This document shows positions 46,440 to 59,100 of a stretch of 64,000 bases of DNA, one piece after another (positions within the stretch are counted from its first letter, which is position 1; each line of letters opens with the position of its first letter). Under the pieces are notes generated by a model, which worked only from the letters and a program-made list of their open reading frames with translations, did not search any database and was not told the DNA's origin. Made by a program: the position numbers and the translations under genes. The stretch spans positions 155,765 to 219,764 of the forward strand of contig WELA01005155.1 in assembly GCA_009602735.1 (NCBI GenBank). The letters run 5' to 3'. Source of the stretch: Mesotaenium endlicherianum (taxonomy: Eukaryota; Streptophyta; Zygnematophyceae; Zygnematales; Mesotaeniaceae).

Positions 46440-48156
46440 AAAAGATGAGACGTTGACAAGCCTATCATCGTGGAAGGAGTGGTCGACGGCAACAAGGCGA
46501 AGTGTATGGTCAACAGTGGCGCAAGTGCAAACTTTGTGCACAAGAAGCTGGTGAAAGAGTGGCGAATCCCTGTGCAGAAGCATTATGAGCCTAAGAAGGC
46601 AATTTTGGCGAATGGGCAGAGACTCAAGTGTGGTGCACCTACGGAAGCTATTCACGTGGAAGTAGCGGGGCACCAGAGTTAGGAAGTTATGGAGCAGGCA
46701 GAGTTAGGTCACCATGAGGTGATATTGGGCCGACCATGGCTGAGAGAAGCCAACCCTCAAGTGCACTGGAGCACAGGACAAGTGAAAGTCCAAGGGCGTG
46801 ATAATCAAATGGAGACAGCGAAACAGGTGGAGGTAGATACGACCACAAGTAACTGTCTTATGTCGAGCCTGCAAGTTAAGAAGCTATGCAGGGCGAATCA
46901 GGTGAAGGAGATGTACCTTGTTTCGGTGGCCCTGGCCAGGTCATCAGATGGAGCAAGCGTGAATCCTAACAGCCTGGGCGAATGTACATCGCCGGAGGAG
47001 CAAGTAGTGGTGTCTGCTCCCCTTGCTGAGAAGGAACAGAGCCCAACTGCTCAAGAGGAGAAGCCCGCTGAGATGCCTGCCCAAATTAAGGCGTTGTTGG
47101 AGGAGTTCAAGTGCGTGTTTCTTGAGAAGCTACCTGCAGGATTACCTCCACAGAGAGCTATGGAGCACAAGATTGAGTTGGAACCAGGGAGCAAGCCACC
47201 AGTGAGACCCGCCTATCGTCAATCGTTTGCGGAGTTGGACGAGTTGAAGAAGCAGCTGTCGAAGTTATTGGAGAAGGGATTCATCCGACCCAGCGAGTCT
47301 CCAATTGCAGCGCCAGTCTTATTTGTGAAGAAGAAGGATGAGGATGTGTGTCGACTACCGGGCTCTCAACAAGGTCACCATCAAGAACAGGTACCCACTT
47401 CCACGAGTGGGCGAGTTGATTGACAGACTTGTCGGGGCGAAGTATATCTCGAAGATCAATTTGAGGAGTGGCTATCACCAGGTACGGATTGCGGAAGGAG
47501 ACGTTCAGAAGACTGCTTTCAGGATTCGCTATGGTTTATTTGAGTTCACAGTCATGCCTTTTGGATTGACTAATGCACCTGCTACATTCATGGGACTCAT
47601 GAATAGTATCTTCAGACCCTACTTGGACCAGTTTATGGTGGTATTTTTGGACGACATCCTGATTTATTCAAAGACCTTGGAGGAGCATGTGGAGCATCTG
47701 AGGAAGGTGTTGGAGGTCTTGAGAGATCAGAAGCTGTATGGGAAGATGAGCAAGTGCGACTTCTGTCTCAAGGAAGTCGAGTTTCTTGGACATATAGTGG
47801 GAGCTGAAGGAGTCAAGGTGGAGCAAAAGAAGGTGCAAGCAGTCAGTGATTGGCCGGTACGTGCTGATATTCATCAACTCAGGAGTTTCCTCGGCATGGC
47901 AAATTATTATTGACGTTTTATTGAAGGATTTGCCAAGGTGTGTGCACCGCTGACGGACATGTTGAAGAAGCAGGAGAAGTGGCTATGGGGTGACAAGGAG
48001 CAGCAAGCCTTTGAGAAGATTAAGGAGCTATTGACACAGGCACCTGTGTTGGCAATTGCCAGTCCAGAACTTCCTTTCACCATCATCACGAACGCATCAA
48101 ACTTTGAAGTGGGAGCCATTCTTCTCCTGGACCAAGGCAAAGGATTGCAACCTGTG
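46440..48156 (+). pseudogene. Element D pol, first part
   Basis: Protease ([16 protein letters not shown] near 46505), then reverse transcriptase ([12 protein letters not shown] near 47470, [11 protein letters not shown] near 47645), and the start of RNase H. The rest lies at 60228-60816. Broken in a few places. Confidence 0.78.
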
Positions 48157-48659
48157 TGTAGTGACACAGATAGATGAAGTACTTAGTGAAATATAATACT
48201 TTATCTATTCAAGACAAGGATCTTTGAACACAAGTGGTAGCTTCTTGAAAGAGAGATGGCTTCTTGAAAGTTAATATATTTCTGGATTTTGGCAAGCACA
48301 AGAGTGATTCTGGAATGTCTTTCTATGTTCTAGCTCTTGTTTATATACTTGCTACATAAGTAATTTCTAGGAAGGTGTATGTTGATGTGTTGGCACCCAA
48401 CACATCCCAAAACTTGCCACCTCTTTCTAGAATAATGTACACATGTCCTTTTGACCTAAAAATGGCACATTTGACTTTTGCCACGTGGAGTTCTTCTAGG
48501 TCTTTCCTCTAACTTCGAAAATGCCTTAGAAGGTTCAAAGGACATGAACCAAGTTACTAGAGTACCTATTCACACTTGACTCCACACAATACTACTCCAA
48601 ATATATTTGAAAACATTAAAATATATGCAAACTAATATATAATAACTCAAATCACTACA
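48157..48659 (-). repeat. Element G 3' LTR
   Basis: 503 bp. On the minus strand a G-run polypurine tract (GGGGGGGTGA) abuts it at 48660-48669. Confidence 0.88.
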
Positions 48660-49431
48660 TCACCCCCCCGAAAGAAAAAGCGACGTCTCGGCGCGTCAAG
48701 TAAGGTTTTACACATGTGGAGCAGACTAGTCAACAGCTTCAAGTCAGATGCCACACATGTGAAGAGGATTAGTCCAAGGCGCCAAGTCAGGTGCTACACA
48801 TGTAAGGTAGACTAGGCAAGGTCGTGGGTGGTGTGACCTTATTGGCTAGCCTATTCCTTGATGATAAAGTAAATTGTACTAGTTGGCCCATAATCTGCCA
48901 CGAATTCAAAATTTCATAGCGTCCACAGAACTGCTGCAAATCTAAGAATTTGAGTGCCTGACGAACCGTGTTGGAGATCTCTACCTGGTCACCAAAATTG
49001 AGAGAATTCTAGTTTCTGGAGTGTCGTTGAGAGCTGAGAGAGTAGGCGGCACTCCTCCAAATTTGTGCAGAAACTTCTGAAAATTATAAGTCCTTCTATG
49101 CTTCTCTAAATTTTGCAAATTAAGTTTGAAACTGGTCGCTGTAAGATGTTCTACCAGAGTCTTGAGTTTCAGAGCATTTCAAGTTCAGGGGAGGGCACAA
49201 TGTCAGAAGGCCTATTCTGCCCTAAGAATGCCAGCAGCCTGACCCCCTTCTACTTAGAGCATCATATCTCGCTCACCAGTGTTCCAAATTGAGCAAACTT
49301 GGATTCTAAATGACCAACTACTTTTGGACTACAGCCAAGTAAATTTTCAGAATTTATTATGCGGAGACCTATCACCAGTAGCAGTTTTAGTTTTCTGTCC
49401 AGAAATTGCAAGAAGAGACGAGTGTCTAATG

Positions 49432-52150
49432 TCAATTGTTCCTCTTTCTTGTTCTTGCAGGCTGCCTCCAAGGGGTCTTCTGCTGCTTCTTGATGGTGGC
49501 AGGCTGCCTTCCTGAAGTCTTTGGGCTTCTAGTAGAGAGACTTGGGATTGGTCCAAGATGGGGGTTGGCGGCATGGAAGCGTTTCAACTTTCTCTGAACT
49601 TTGTCAAGGTAGTGCGCCGCCACCCAACTATTCTCCGAATCTGGATATCCTTTCCACTTGATCAAGTATTGCTGCTGTCTCCTGAAATTTCTCATAGCCA
49701 CTATGTCTTCCACTTTGTACTCCAAATGATCATCCACTATTGTTGGGGCTGGTGGGGTTGTCACACGTCCTGGGAACTTGTTGTCGGGTTGCACATATGG
49801 CTTGAAGAGGGAAGCGTGGAATACGGGGTCGATGTGCATAGTCTGGGGAAGTTCTAGCTTGAAAGCAAGGGGGTTGACTTGCTGGATAATCTTGAAGGGT
49901 CCCAAATACTTGGGAGAGAACTTGCTGCCGGCAGGCCTATTGTTTAGAGAAATATTCTTGGATGATAGTAACACGTTGTCACCCACTCTGTACGTAATTT
50001 CTCTTCTGGATCTGTTCGCCACTCTTGCTTGAGCATCTTGCGCGTGTTGTAGAGCTTTCTTCGCTGCTGTAAGGGCTGCTTCTAATGTCTCCATAAAATC
50101 TGTTGCTGCAGGTACTTCATCATGGCCAGCCGTGAAGCTCAGCAGCGTGGTTGGATGGAAGCCATAGTTGAGGAAGAATGGGGACTCTTGGGTAGAGGCC
50201 TGCGGCGTATTGTTGTAGGCAAACTCCAAGGGGGTCAAGTACATGTCACAATCTTGCTCCAGAGTAGACACGTAGGCCTTTAGAGAGGTCTTTAGAGTAC
50301 GATTCATACGCTCGGTTTGCCCATCTGATTGCGGGTGGTAGGCAGTGGACATATCCAGCGATGTAACCAAGTTCTTGAAGAGATTTTTCCAGAAATGGCT
50401 TGTGAATCTTGGACCTCTATCCGACACAATTTTTGATGGTAGTCCATGGAGTCGGAAGATTTTGTCAAAGATGAGTCTTGCAAGTTGTGGTGCTGTAGCC
50501 TTAGTCGTCGTGGGAATAAAATAAACCATCTTGGTAAGTCTGTCCACCACCGTGAGTATTGCATTATGGCCTCGAGGTGTCACGGGCAGGTCCACGATAA
50601 GGTCCATTGAGATGTCCGTCCACTGTCTTTCGGGGATTGGTAGTGGTTGGAGGATTCCTCCCGCCTTTTGCGATGATGGCTTGATTCTTTGGCATGTGTC
50701 ACAGCTCCTGCAGTACTCCTTGACTTGCTTAGACATGCCTGGCCAGCAATAAGTCCTGGCTAGAACGCCCGTGGTCCTTAGGATTCCGAAGTGTCCTCCA
50801 AGAGGGTTGTCGTGTGCTTCTCGTAGAAGCAAGAGCCGGAGGTCTAAGTCATTAGGACCACATCTCTGGCCCGTGTCTTGCCTCACCCAATAATTGCCTT
50901 CTTGCTTCTTGTATGGGTCCAAGGCTGCTTCTTCGTTCTTGTAGTAAGGGTCTCTTTCATAGGCGGCTGAAAATCAAGCTCCCAGATCTGTCTTCAGCAA
51001 TGTCATCACTGCGTTTAATTGCAGTCTTGAGAGGGGGTCAGCCGGGTTTGGCTTGCCGGGCTGTACTGAATCGTGATGTTGTATTGTTGCAAGTATCCGC
51101 TCCATCTTGCTTGTATTCTTGAGAGATACGGCTGCGTCTGGAGGTGCTTCAACGCTTCGTGGTCCGTAGTGACCAGCACCTTGCGTCCTTCAACGTAGCA
51201 GCGCCAAACCTTCAAGGCATGTACAATCGATAAATACCACCACAAATCTGTCCAACATGGGCTGAAATATGGTGTTCATCATAGTCATGAAAGTTGCTAG
51301 CGCGTTGGTGAGTCCAAATGGCAGGACCATGAACTCAAAATGTCCATACCTTGTCCTAAATGCCGTCTTCTCTATGTCCGGTTCTGCAATGCGAATCTGG
51401 TGGTAGCCGCTCCGTAAGTCAATCTTCGTGAAGTTTTGGCTCTAACCAGCTGGTCCAAGAGCTCATCCATGCGCGGCAGCGGGTATTGATTCTTGATGGT
51501 GATCTTGTTGAGGGCGCGATAGTCCACACACATCCTCAAGGTACCATCTTTCTTCTTGACAAATAGCACCGGGGCTCCAAATGGCGACTTGCTAGGTCGA
51601 ATGAAGCCATGCTCCAGTAGCTCCTTGATTTGCTTCTTGACTTCGTCTAGCTCCGTGTATGACATTTTGAACGTAGGCCGAGAGATGGGCTTGCTTCCGG
51701 GCTCCAACTCTATCTTGTGGTCTACGAATCTTTTGGGGGGTNGTGGTCTACGAATCTCTTGGGGGATAAGTCCTTGGGCAATTCCGGGGAGAATACTTCT
51801 TTGTAGTCCTCTAAGACTTCTTGTATTTCCTTGGGAACGGGGCTGCCTTCTTGACTCTCGATGTCTTTCTTGATGTCTTTTGGCGTGATCAAGGCCAAAA
51901 GAAGCTCGTGTCCCTTCCTCACAAGTCTCTTGAGTTGGAGGGCGGACAATAGTATCTCGTGTGCCGGCTTCTCGATGTCTTGGGTCTGGATATTCTGGAT
52001 TGCGCGCAAAATACAGATTCTTGAAGTGATGTCATTCTTGATCTTGATAGTACCGTCCTCCAATCNTGTACCGTCTCTCCAATCAACTTGGGGGTTGTCC
52101 TTGGTCAACCAAGGCGTCCCTAGAATGACATCGTACTTGCCCAATTGCAT
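49432..52150 (-). pseudogene. Element G pol with C-terminal chromodomain
   Basis: Minus-strand order: RT beginning near 51707 ([18 protein letters not shown] near 51540); a shortened RT and RNase H middle; an integrase zinc site (CDTCQRIKPSSQK near 50700); an integrase core (VSDRGPRFTSHFWK near 50420 and STAYHPQSDGQTERMNR near 50345); a chromodomain (YLIKWKGYPDSENSW near 49660); and a long basic tail after it. Two single-n positions (51742, 52066) fall here and are flanked by duplicated words. Broken in a few places. Confidence 0.8.
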
Positions 52151-53681
52151 GGGGAGAACACTACTCTATCCTTGAAGGTCTTGATAGATGCCAAGGGGTA
52201 CGTCTTCTTGGAAGGGGTAGTATAGGAGAATCCATCGGGCATCATAATCTCCTTGTCGTGGTCAAGAGTTGGCATAGTAATACCGTGCTTGGTGGCAAAA
52301 TCTGCAGCAATGAAGTTGCCTTGAGCTCCGCTATCCACCAAGATGTGGACCTTCTCTCCTCCAAGGTAACCTCTCAAACTCATTGGGGCTGGAACGTCGT
52401 CTTCAACGGGGGTCTCCACCTCACTTGGCTTGTTGCCTTCTCGTGAAGTGGGTCTTGGGGTGGTAGGCTCCTGGGCTACCGGCGCTGTCCGTTTTTTGAC
52501 AACTTTTTGGGGCATGAAAGTGCACGATGGCTCTTTTCCTTGCAATAAAAGCATAGTCCAGCCGTCATGAGAACTTCTTTTTTAGCCGGGGAGAGTCTTG
52601 CTTTCACTCCTTGCTGGTTTCTTGCATCATAAGTGTCATTGCACGGTCTTCCACTCTTCCGGGCAGCCGCGGGGTCCCTTTTAATAACTCCGATTTCCAT
52701 GGGTGTTGGTCCAGATTCGGATGTGGAAGGGGCTGCGTACACCCGCGTCGCCGGTACTCGTGAAGATGAAGGCACGGAGTGCTTGAAATCCAAGGTATCC
52801 ACCTTTTTGGCCACTTCGATGATCTTTAAGAAGTCTGTCAAGTCGCGTAATTCCACTTCCTTTGCCACCTTGGGTTTGAGGCCAAAGATGTAGCGGTCAA
52901 TCTTCTCCTCGAGAGACATGTTGGGGATCTCAAGAGTGAGGGCGTGAAATCTGGATGTATACTCTTGAACGGACGTCGTTTGCTTGAGATGGTGGAGCTT
53001 TCCTCGGGCAATCTTCTCCGCATTGATGGGCATGAATTGCTTCTTGAGGGCCTCACGAAAATCTGCCCATCTTGCATATGATGGTGGGGGCTCTTGGCCG
53101 AGCATGGGGTGCGCCATAGCTTGATATATAGCCGCTTGATAGTTACGCCACCATGATGTTGCTGCTCCTCTAAGTAAGGTAACGGCAAAGGGAACGTAGT
53201 CCTCCTCGGGTACTTCAAGGAACGCGAGGTACGTCTCCACTTGGTAGAGCCATAAATTCAGGTTGGCACCTTTCCCGGGGTTGAAAGTGTCGGGTTTTCC
53301 GGGCTTGATGAGTTTCCTTGCTCTCGTTGGCTCCTGTGGAGGCGCTTGAGGCGGGGCTGGATTTTGAGCATTGCTTGCAATAGGGGCAACCATGGCAGCC
53401 ATAGCTTCTCTTGACGCTTGCACGGTTGCTTCATAGGTGGCCAAGCCCACTTGGTTGTGGACGGTCATTAGAAAGGCTGCCCACTCATTTGCGGAAACTC
53501 CTTGTGGTGGGGACAACTTTGCTATAGCGGCTGCCACGGGATTTGACGGTGCTCCTCCTTGTGGTGCTTCTTGTTGTTGCAGATTTTCTTGAGAGGGCTC
53601 TCCCATCGGCGCTTGAGGAGGGTGTCTTGGAGAAAAAGGGCTTCCTTCGAAAGCTTGTTGTTGGTCTTGAGGATCGGCCAT
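52151..53681 (-). pseudogene. Element G gag and protease region
   Basis: Gag from 53681 starts MADPQDQQQAFEGSPF. A capsid-like region with YLAFLEVPEEDYVPFAV lies near 53230, then YTSRFHALTLEIPNM, then a CCHC-type knuckle (CFYCKEKSHRALSC) near 52560-52520. A retropepsin with ILVDSGAQGNFIAADF lies near 52345-52300. Length and order are normal for the family. Confidence 0.78.
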
Positions 53682-53705
53682 CTTCTTGTGCTACCAAATT
53701 GCCCT

Positions 53706-53717
53706 GCTCCGATACCA
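53706..53717 (-). promoter_or_regulatory. Primer binding site of element G (initiator Met tRNA type)
   Basis: Minus strand TGGTATCGGAGC, one base inside the 5' LTR at 53719. Confidence 0.72.
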
Positions 53718-53718
53718 C

Positions 53719-54221
53719 TGTAGTGAAACAGATAGATGAAGTACTTAGTAAAATATAATACTTTATCTATTCAAGACAAGGATCTTTGAACACAAGTGGT
53801 AGCTTCTTGAAAGAGAGATGGCTTCTTGAAAGTTAATCTATTTCTGGATTTTGGCAAGTACAAGAGTGATTTCGGAATCGCTTTCTATGTTCTAGCTCTT
53901 GTTTATATACTTGCTACATAAGTAATTTCTAGGAAGGTGTATGTTGATGTGTTGGCACCCAACACATCCCAAAACTTGCCACCTCTTTCTAGAATAATGT
54001 ACACATGTCCTTTTGATCTAAAAATGGCACAATTGACTTTTGCCACGTGGAGTTCTTCTAGGTCTTTCCTCTAACTTCGAAAATGCCTTAGAAGGTTCAA
54101 AGGACATGAACCAAGTCACTAGAGTACCTATTCACACTTGAATCCACAAAATACTACTCCAAATATATTTGAAAACATTAAAATATATGCAATTTAATAT
54201 ATAATAACTTAAATCACTACA
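53719..54221 (-). repeat. Element G 5' LTR
   Basis: 503 bp, TGTAGTGA to TCACTACA, matching 48157-48659. Confidence 0.88.
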
Positions 54222-54314
54222 TGTACGACTTTGCAGTAACAGATTCGAACAGATTAGGCCAATAATTTCTCACTCGAAAGCACTTTATTTTCTTCGCTTC
54301 TGTCCTCTAACAGC

Positions 54315-55061
54315 CATGGCTGCCATTGAATCTTCGTCTAATGGTCGTGGTAGGGGTAGGCACTAGAATACTCACTCCTAGCTAGATCTGGGGAGAAGTA
54401 TGGGCACAGCAAGAGTTCGATTTAGAGTTTGAGCAATTGTTTTTGATTGGGGAGCTTGAAAAAGAGGTCACTAAGCAGAAGGAAACTAAGTACAAGATAT
54501 ATTTTGCATACGATGGGGAATATAGGACATGGAAACGCTCTTATATTTTGCAACACATTCCAAAAGTACTCGAAATGAGTGGATTAAGCCTTACAAGGGA
54601 GTTGTGAGGATCCAGCCCGAACCTAGCTCTAATTCTCAAAACCCTGCAGTTCAGAGCCCTCCTCAAGCAAGAACAGAATTGATTGTAGAATTAGAAGAGG
54701 TTGTCGTAGATAAGGGAGGGTCACCAGCGCTATCAGATGAGGAGTTTGAAGTAGCAACGGAGGAGGTAGAAGAAGACATAGAACCGGTTAGAAAGAGGGA
54801 ATAGCAGGGGAGGCTAAGTGGACAGCAAGGCACTTTCCTAGCCATGTGGATAAGGGAGTGAGGGCTAACTGTGTCATTTGCATGTCTAAGAAATTTTATT
54901 TGGGAGCTGGAAAAAGGAAGGCTAGGTACCAGTTCATGTGTCGATGGTGCAACATGCACATGTGTCTTGATACTTGCTTTGAGATCTTTCACACCACTAA
55001 AAACATTGCTCATGTAGATGTTCCTCCATTCGGGCTCCCTAATGGCTTCTTGGCCCAGTAG
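54315..55061 (+). pseudogene. piggyBac-like transposase remnant (both ends, middle missing)
   Basis: The C-terminal cysteine-rich domain is clear at about 54820-55000. CVIC, then KARYQFMC, CNMHMC, and DTCFEIFHTTKN reproduce the C..C, R.....C..C...C, CF..(F/Y)HT pattern of piggyBac transposases. HFPSHVDKG precedes it, as in the family. Upstream are an ATG at 54315 with a short GR-rich start, a YKIYFAYDGEYRTWKRSY stretch near 54490-54540 that could be a small tudor- or chromo-like fold, and an acidic run near 54690-54790. The catalytic DDE core, normally about 350 residues, is absent and the frame changes between pieces, so this is an internally deleted, non-functional copy. Terminal inverted repeats and TTAA flanks were not found. 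Confidence 0.6.
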
Positions 55062-56142
55062 TACGTTGGAAGTTCAGAAAGACTAAAGACACTATTTTTT
55101 TATGTGAAGTTGGATGCATAGCGATGCCTTGACTCTTGGGACTTGCACATCATGTGCCCTAATTTTTTCATTGTACATTTTTGAAACTGTACTAGTGCAA
55201 TGTGCTTGCTTAGTAAAAGGTGAGCACAACAAAACCAGTTTCATTGAAATGCATGAAGAATTCTTCAAGCTATGTAAAAAATTATTTTTTTGGTTGGACA
55301 CCCTGCCCCTAAAGTTTCGGAACCACCCAAGAAAAACCTGGTGTCGATTTTGACACCAAAGTTTGAGAGGTTGCTACTTTGTGTGTAGTGAATGAATTGC
55401 ACATCTATAAAGTGCAATGCACTCTGCATACCATAGGGTAGACGAAGAAAAATCAACTGCCCCCACTTTGCAGTACTTTTTTGGATATTGCGGCGGAAGA
55501 AAGTGTACTCTTTCCTCGCGCGCGTGCAGTCCCACTAAGAGTACAAAAAGTACCTTAAAGACCGGCCCTAAAATCGGCATGATAGTATGGCTAGGAAGCT
55601 TATTTCAATGTGAATGTGGACATGTATGACTTGCTTGCACCACATTAGTATTGATTTTAAAATGACCGTTCAAAAACAGCCTCCAGTGGTGTTTGTTATG
55701 GTTCCACAAGCAAAAAACCTAGTGCTAAACAGCATCGCAGGAGCTAGTTGTAGTGCACACTGTGCGTAGTGCTACTCGAGCCCACCCTCTAGGAAAAGGT
55801 AGAAAATGTAGAACAAAATATGCATTAGGAGCCATAGGAGAAGGTTCTGGAGGTACTTTGCTAGAGAGGGCACTTAGAGTTAAAGGATAAATGGGAAGCA
55901 CAAGGAAGTAGAGGGAGCTTATTCTAGTCTAACCTTCGTATCTTGTACACAACTTTTCTTAATAAAGTGAGTTCTTTTCCACTCCTTGCTCATGTAGCTC
56001 TCTCGCTCTTGCAAGGGTGGCACACCACCAGACCACTCCACCTTGTGTATGCAACTAGTAAAGATCCTCGTGCACGCTTCCACTCGCGGGTGAGGGTGCG
56101 TGAGTGTGTGTGGGCGCACTCCCCGCACCCTCTCCCCTTTCA
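55062..56142. other. Unassigned sequence ending in a probable LTR edge
   Basis: No gene seen. The last 230 bases look like the R/U5 end of an LTR: AATAAAG near 55960 and a CTCCCCTTTCA end at 56142. A primer site TGGTATCGGAGC follows at 56145-56156, the same layout as C, D and E. The LTR start cannot be placed. Confidence 0.4.
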
Positions 56143-59100
56143 CATGGTATCGGAGCTACCTAGTTGCTTCATTTGGAGGAGGAGCTTTGGTCGGTGATGC
56201 TTGTAGGAGTGTAGAGAGAGTAGAGAGGAGAGACAAGGATGATGTATAAATTGCTAAAGGCAGCTATGAAGACGTTGATGCAAGCTAGCATCTCACTCTC
56301 TTGAAGGAGGAAGGAGATGGGAAGTGGGAGGTACTCCAAGAAGAGTTAACTTGGATGCAACCAGATTTTTGTACATCTGCCTTGTAGTATAAGAAGGTTG
56401 CCCAAGCATGGTAGTGATATAAGTAATATAGAGCAGCCTTTGCTTGAGTATGGAGACATATGAGCATGAAGAAAATCTGGAGTTTACACGGCTGGATTTT
56501 TCCTTGAAGATGCAAGCTCTTTAGTGTTAAGCTCTTTCTTTAATGAGGGGGCTTAGCATAGAGGTAATAGTGGCTAGAAAGGAGTGTGTGCCCATCTTTA
56601 TTTCAGATCTTCAATGAAGGTGGAGCAGATTTTAAGGGTAGGCAACCAGGGACTTAGCAAGCATGTGTACTTGCAAGTCTAGGAGCTTTGGCGGGCATAG
56701 CACTCGCATGCTCAAGAGGAGCTCATGAGAAGCTCAAGAGAGGGTGCACCGGGGTGTTGCACCAAGTTGGCCAAGTATGTGGCCAGATTTGGGTTGCCTT
56801 GCATCACTCCTATGTAGCCACTGGTTATTTGAGGCCAGCCATGATGGAGCTTGGTACCTTGTATGGAGATTGAAGAAGCCTCAAGTGAAGAGAAGCATCG
56901 TGGAGAAGGCTTGGAGCAAGAAGAAGTATTCCAGATTTTTCTTCAAAGAGGAGAGATGGAGATGGAGCCTTTCAAATTCAGATTTCTCTTTTCTTATGGA
57001 GGAGAGTACTACGGAGTATATGGAGTTGAGAACTATGATGAAGACAAGCCTATGGTGTGGAAGAAGAAGCAAGGTATGAAGTTGGTGCAAGAGGGCTAGT
57101 GCAAGANGACAAGCCTATGGTGTGGAAGAAGAAGCAAAATATGAAGTTGGTGCAAGAGGGCTAGTGCAGGAAATGTCTCCCACTTGAAGTGCGTGTGCAA
57201 CTAGTTGTGTGATGGCATATTTAAGGGGCAGATTTTGGTGCATCTATGGAAGCTCTTCATGTGAAAGTAGAGCACCAAGGCAAGCTGGGTTTAGCAGTAA
57301 GAAGTGTCATTGGGGTGACCAAGGCTAGAGTGCACTCAAGAAGCTAAGCATGTGGAAGGAGTTGCACAAAGAGAGTAGCATATCCTCTAGNATATCCTCT
57401 AGTGCTTTAGTGCACGTGTCAAGTGAAGACCAAGGAGGAGTATGGTCAAGTGAAGATAGCGAAATAGGTGGAGGTAGATAAGACCACAAGTAGCTATCTT
57501 CAGCCCGCTAGCAAAGAAGCGACGCGGGAAGGTGAAGGTGAAGGAGAAGCGNAGAGAAGCGCTTGTGTTGGTGACCTTGGCCTGGTCATCGCATGTAGCA
57601 AGCGTGCCTCCTAACAACCTTGGCGAGCGCACATCGCCGGTGGAGCAAGTAGAGGTGTATGATCTCCTTGCTCATGTATAGAGCAGACCCCAACTGCTCA
57701 AGTGGAGGAGCTCCTAGAAAGTGAGCTCAAGAGAAGCCCGCTTGCAAGACGACGTGTGTGCGTGCACAAGATGAGGTGCAAGCACTAAGAGTATGTGCGT
57801 ATGCCCAAGTTATGGAGCTCATGGAGGCGTTCCAGATGTGTTTCTTGGAGCCTTGTGTGAAGGCTGACCTTCAAGAAGAGCCAGAGGTATGTGGGAGTGA
57901 GCATCTAGCCAAGGAGAAGACTATGATGGAGTTTGGTGCACCACGAGCGAGACTACGCGCTCATGCCTTGTGAGATTTATTATCGTCGCTTGATGGAGAC
58001 TACGACTTTATGGATATGGACCTATGAGGAGGAGACCCAGTGTTATGGGGCTGATATGTCCTGCCTAAGATGGAGATATATGACAAAGACCTGGACATGA
58101 AGCTAGGAGAATCAGCGCCTATACAAGCAAGCAAGAGAGAGGCGTAAAATCTGGACTTGGACACTCGAGTGGTAAGCGCCTTACCTTCATGATGAGGGGG
58201 GGGGAGTGTTATAGTTGTTTATAGTGCTTGTAAGCAAGGTCAAACCAGTCCCATGAGTTCAGTTGTAACTAAGAGATGTGAAGTGGAAAGAAGTTTGAGA
58301 GCAAGAGCTTGGAAGATACTCAAATATGTCTATGTTTGAGGGTTTTATGGGTAGGCGAGCGCGAGGGTAAAAGTTGGCAGATTTTGGCTACTTTTTGCCT
58401 ACTTAGGAGAGAGTGGGTAATATTTTGTCTAGAAGTCCTACATGATGTGAAAGGCCTAGTATGAGGTCTGCCCTGTATCATAGTCAAGTTTCATAATCAA
58501 GGGTTTAAGCATGTGCCATTTGTAGGCGCGGGAGCTTGATATGTGTTGCGCGCGTGTGCGTCCTACGAGCGTGAGGCACAAAGTGACGATCTCGTTTGAT
58601 TGTTAGACTTAATTTCAGATTCTGAAATTTTGTGGAGAGGTAGTCCTATGGGTTCAGATTTAAAAAAAGCAATTTTTTTATAAAAATATTTATTTAAGTC
58701 TTGATAGTGCCACATGGCGGTCTGCTGGACTGCCGTGTGAGCCACATGTGTGAGGCATGGCGCAGGCTGGTATCATGGTCTTAGGCTTGGAATCAGGAAA
58801 TACAAAGCATACCAGTGAGTTCAGAGGGGTGATACTATGTAGATTGCACAACTTTTAGGCTAAAACTGTGAGAAAAAGTCAGGGGGGTGCCACTTGGCGT
58901 CTTGAGAGGTCACCACGAGTCACGCACACGAGTGAGAGAGTGCAATACCTCTACAAGGAGTATGGCTTAGAGCTAGAGGTAGCTAAGGGTACCAGAAGGT
59001 TTGGGAACATAGTGGACTTAGGTTCATGATGTAATCTGGTCAAAATTATAAGAGCACCACGAGTAAGCCACATGGCGCGACGAGGAGTTGCCACTTGTCC

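Larger units (their letters stand above)
48157..54221 (-). mobile_element. LTR element G: Ty3/gypsy chromovirus inside a three-LTR composite
   Basis: Two 503-bp LTRs (48157-48659 and 53719-54221), each TGTAGTGA to TCACTACA, with only a few differences by eye, flank a minus-strand gag, pol and chromodomain set. Directly flanking pentamers do not match (CTGTG left, TGTAC right). The CTGTG partner lies 6 kb further right, after a third LTR copy ending at 60227. So the inserted unit is LTR, internal, LTR, 5.5 kb of other material, LTR. Broken in a few places. Confidence 0.85.

Noticed and set aside
57044-57171. Biological tandem duplication near 57107
   Set aside because: The two copies meet at a single n, the pattern seen at other joins in the window, so an assembly artefact is more likely.
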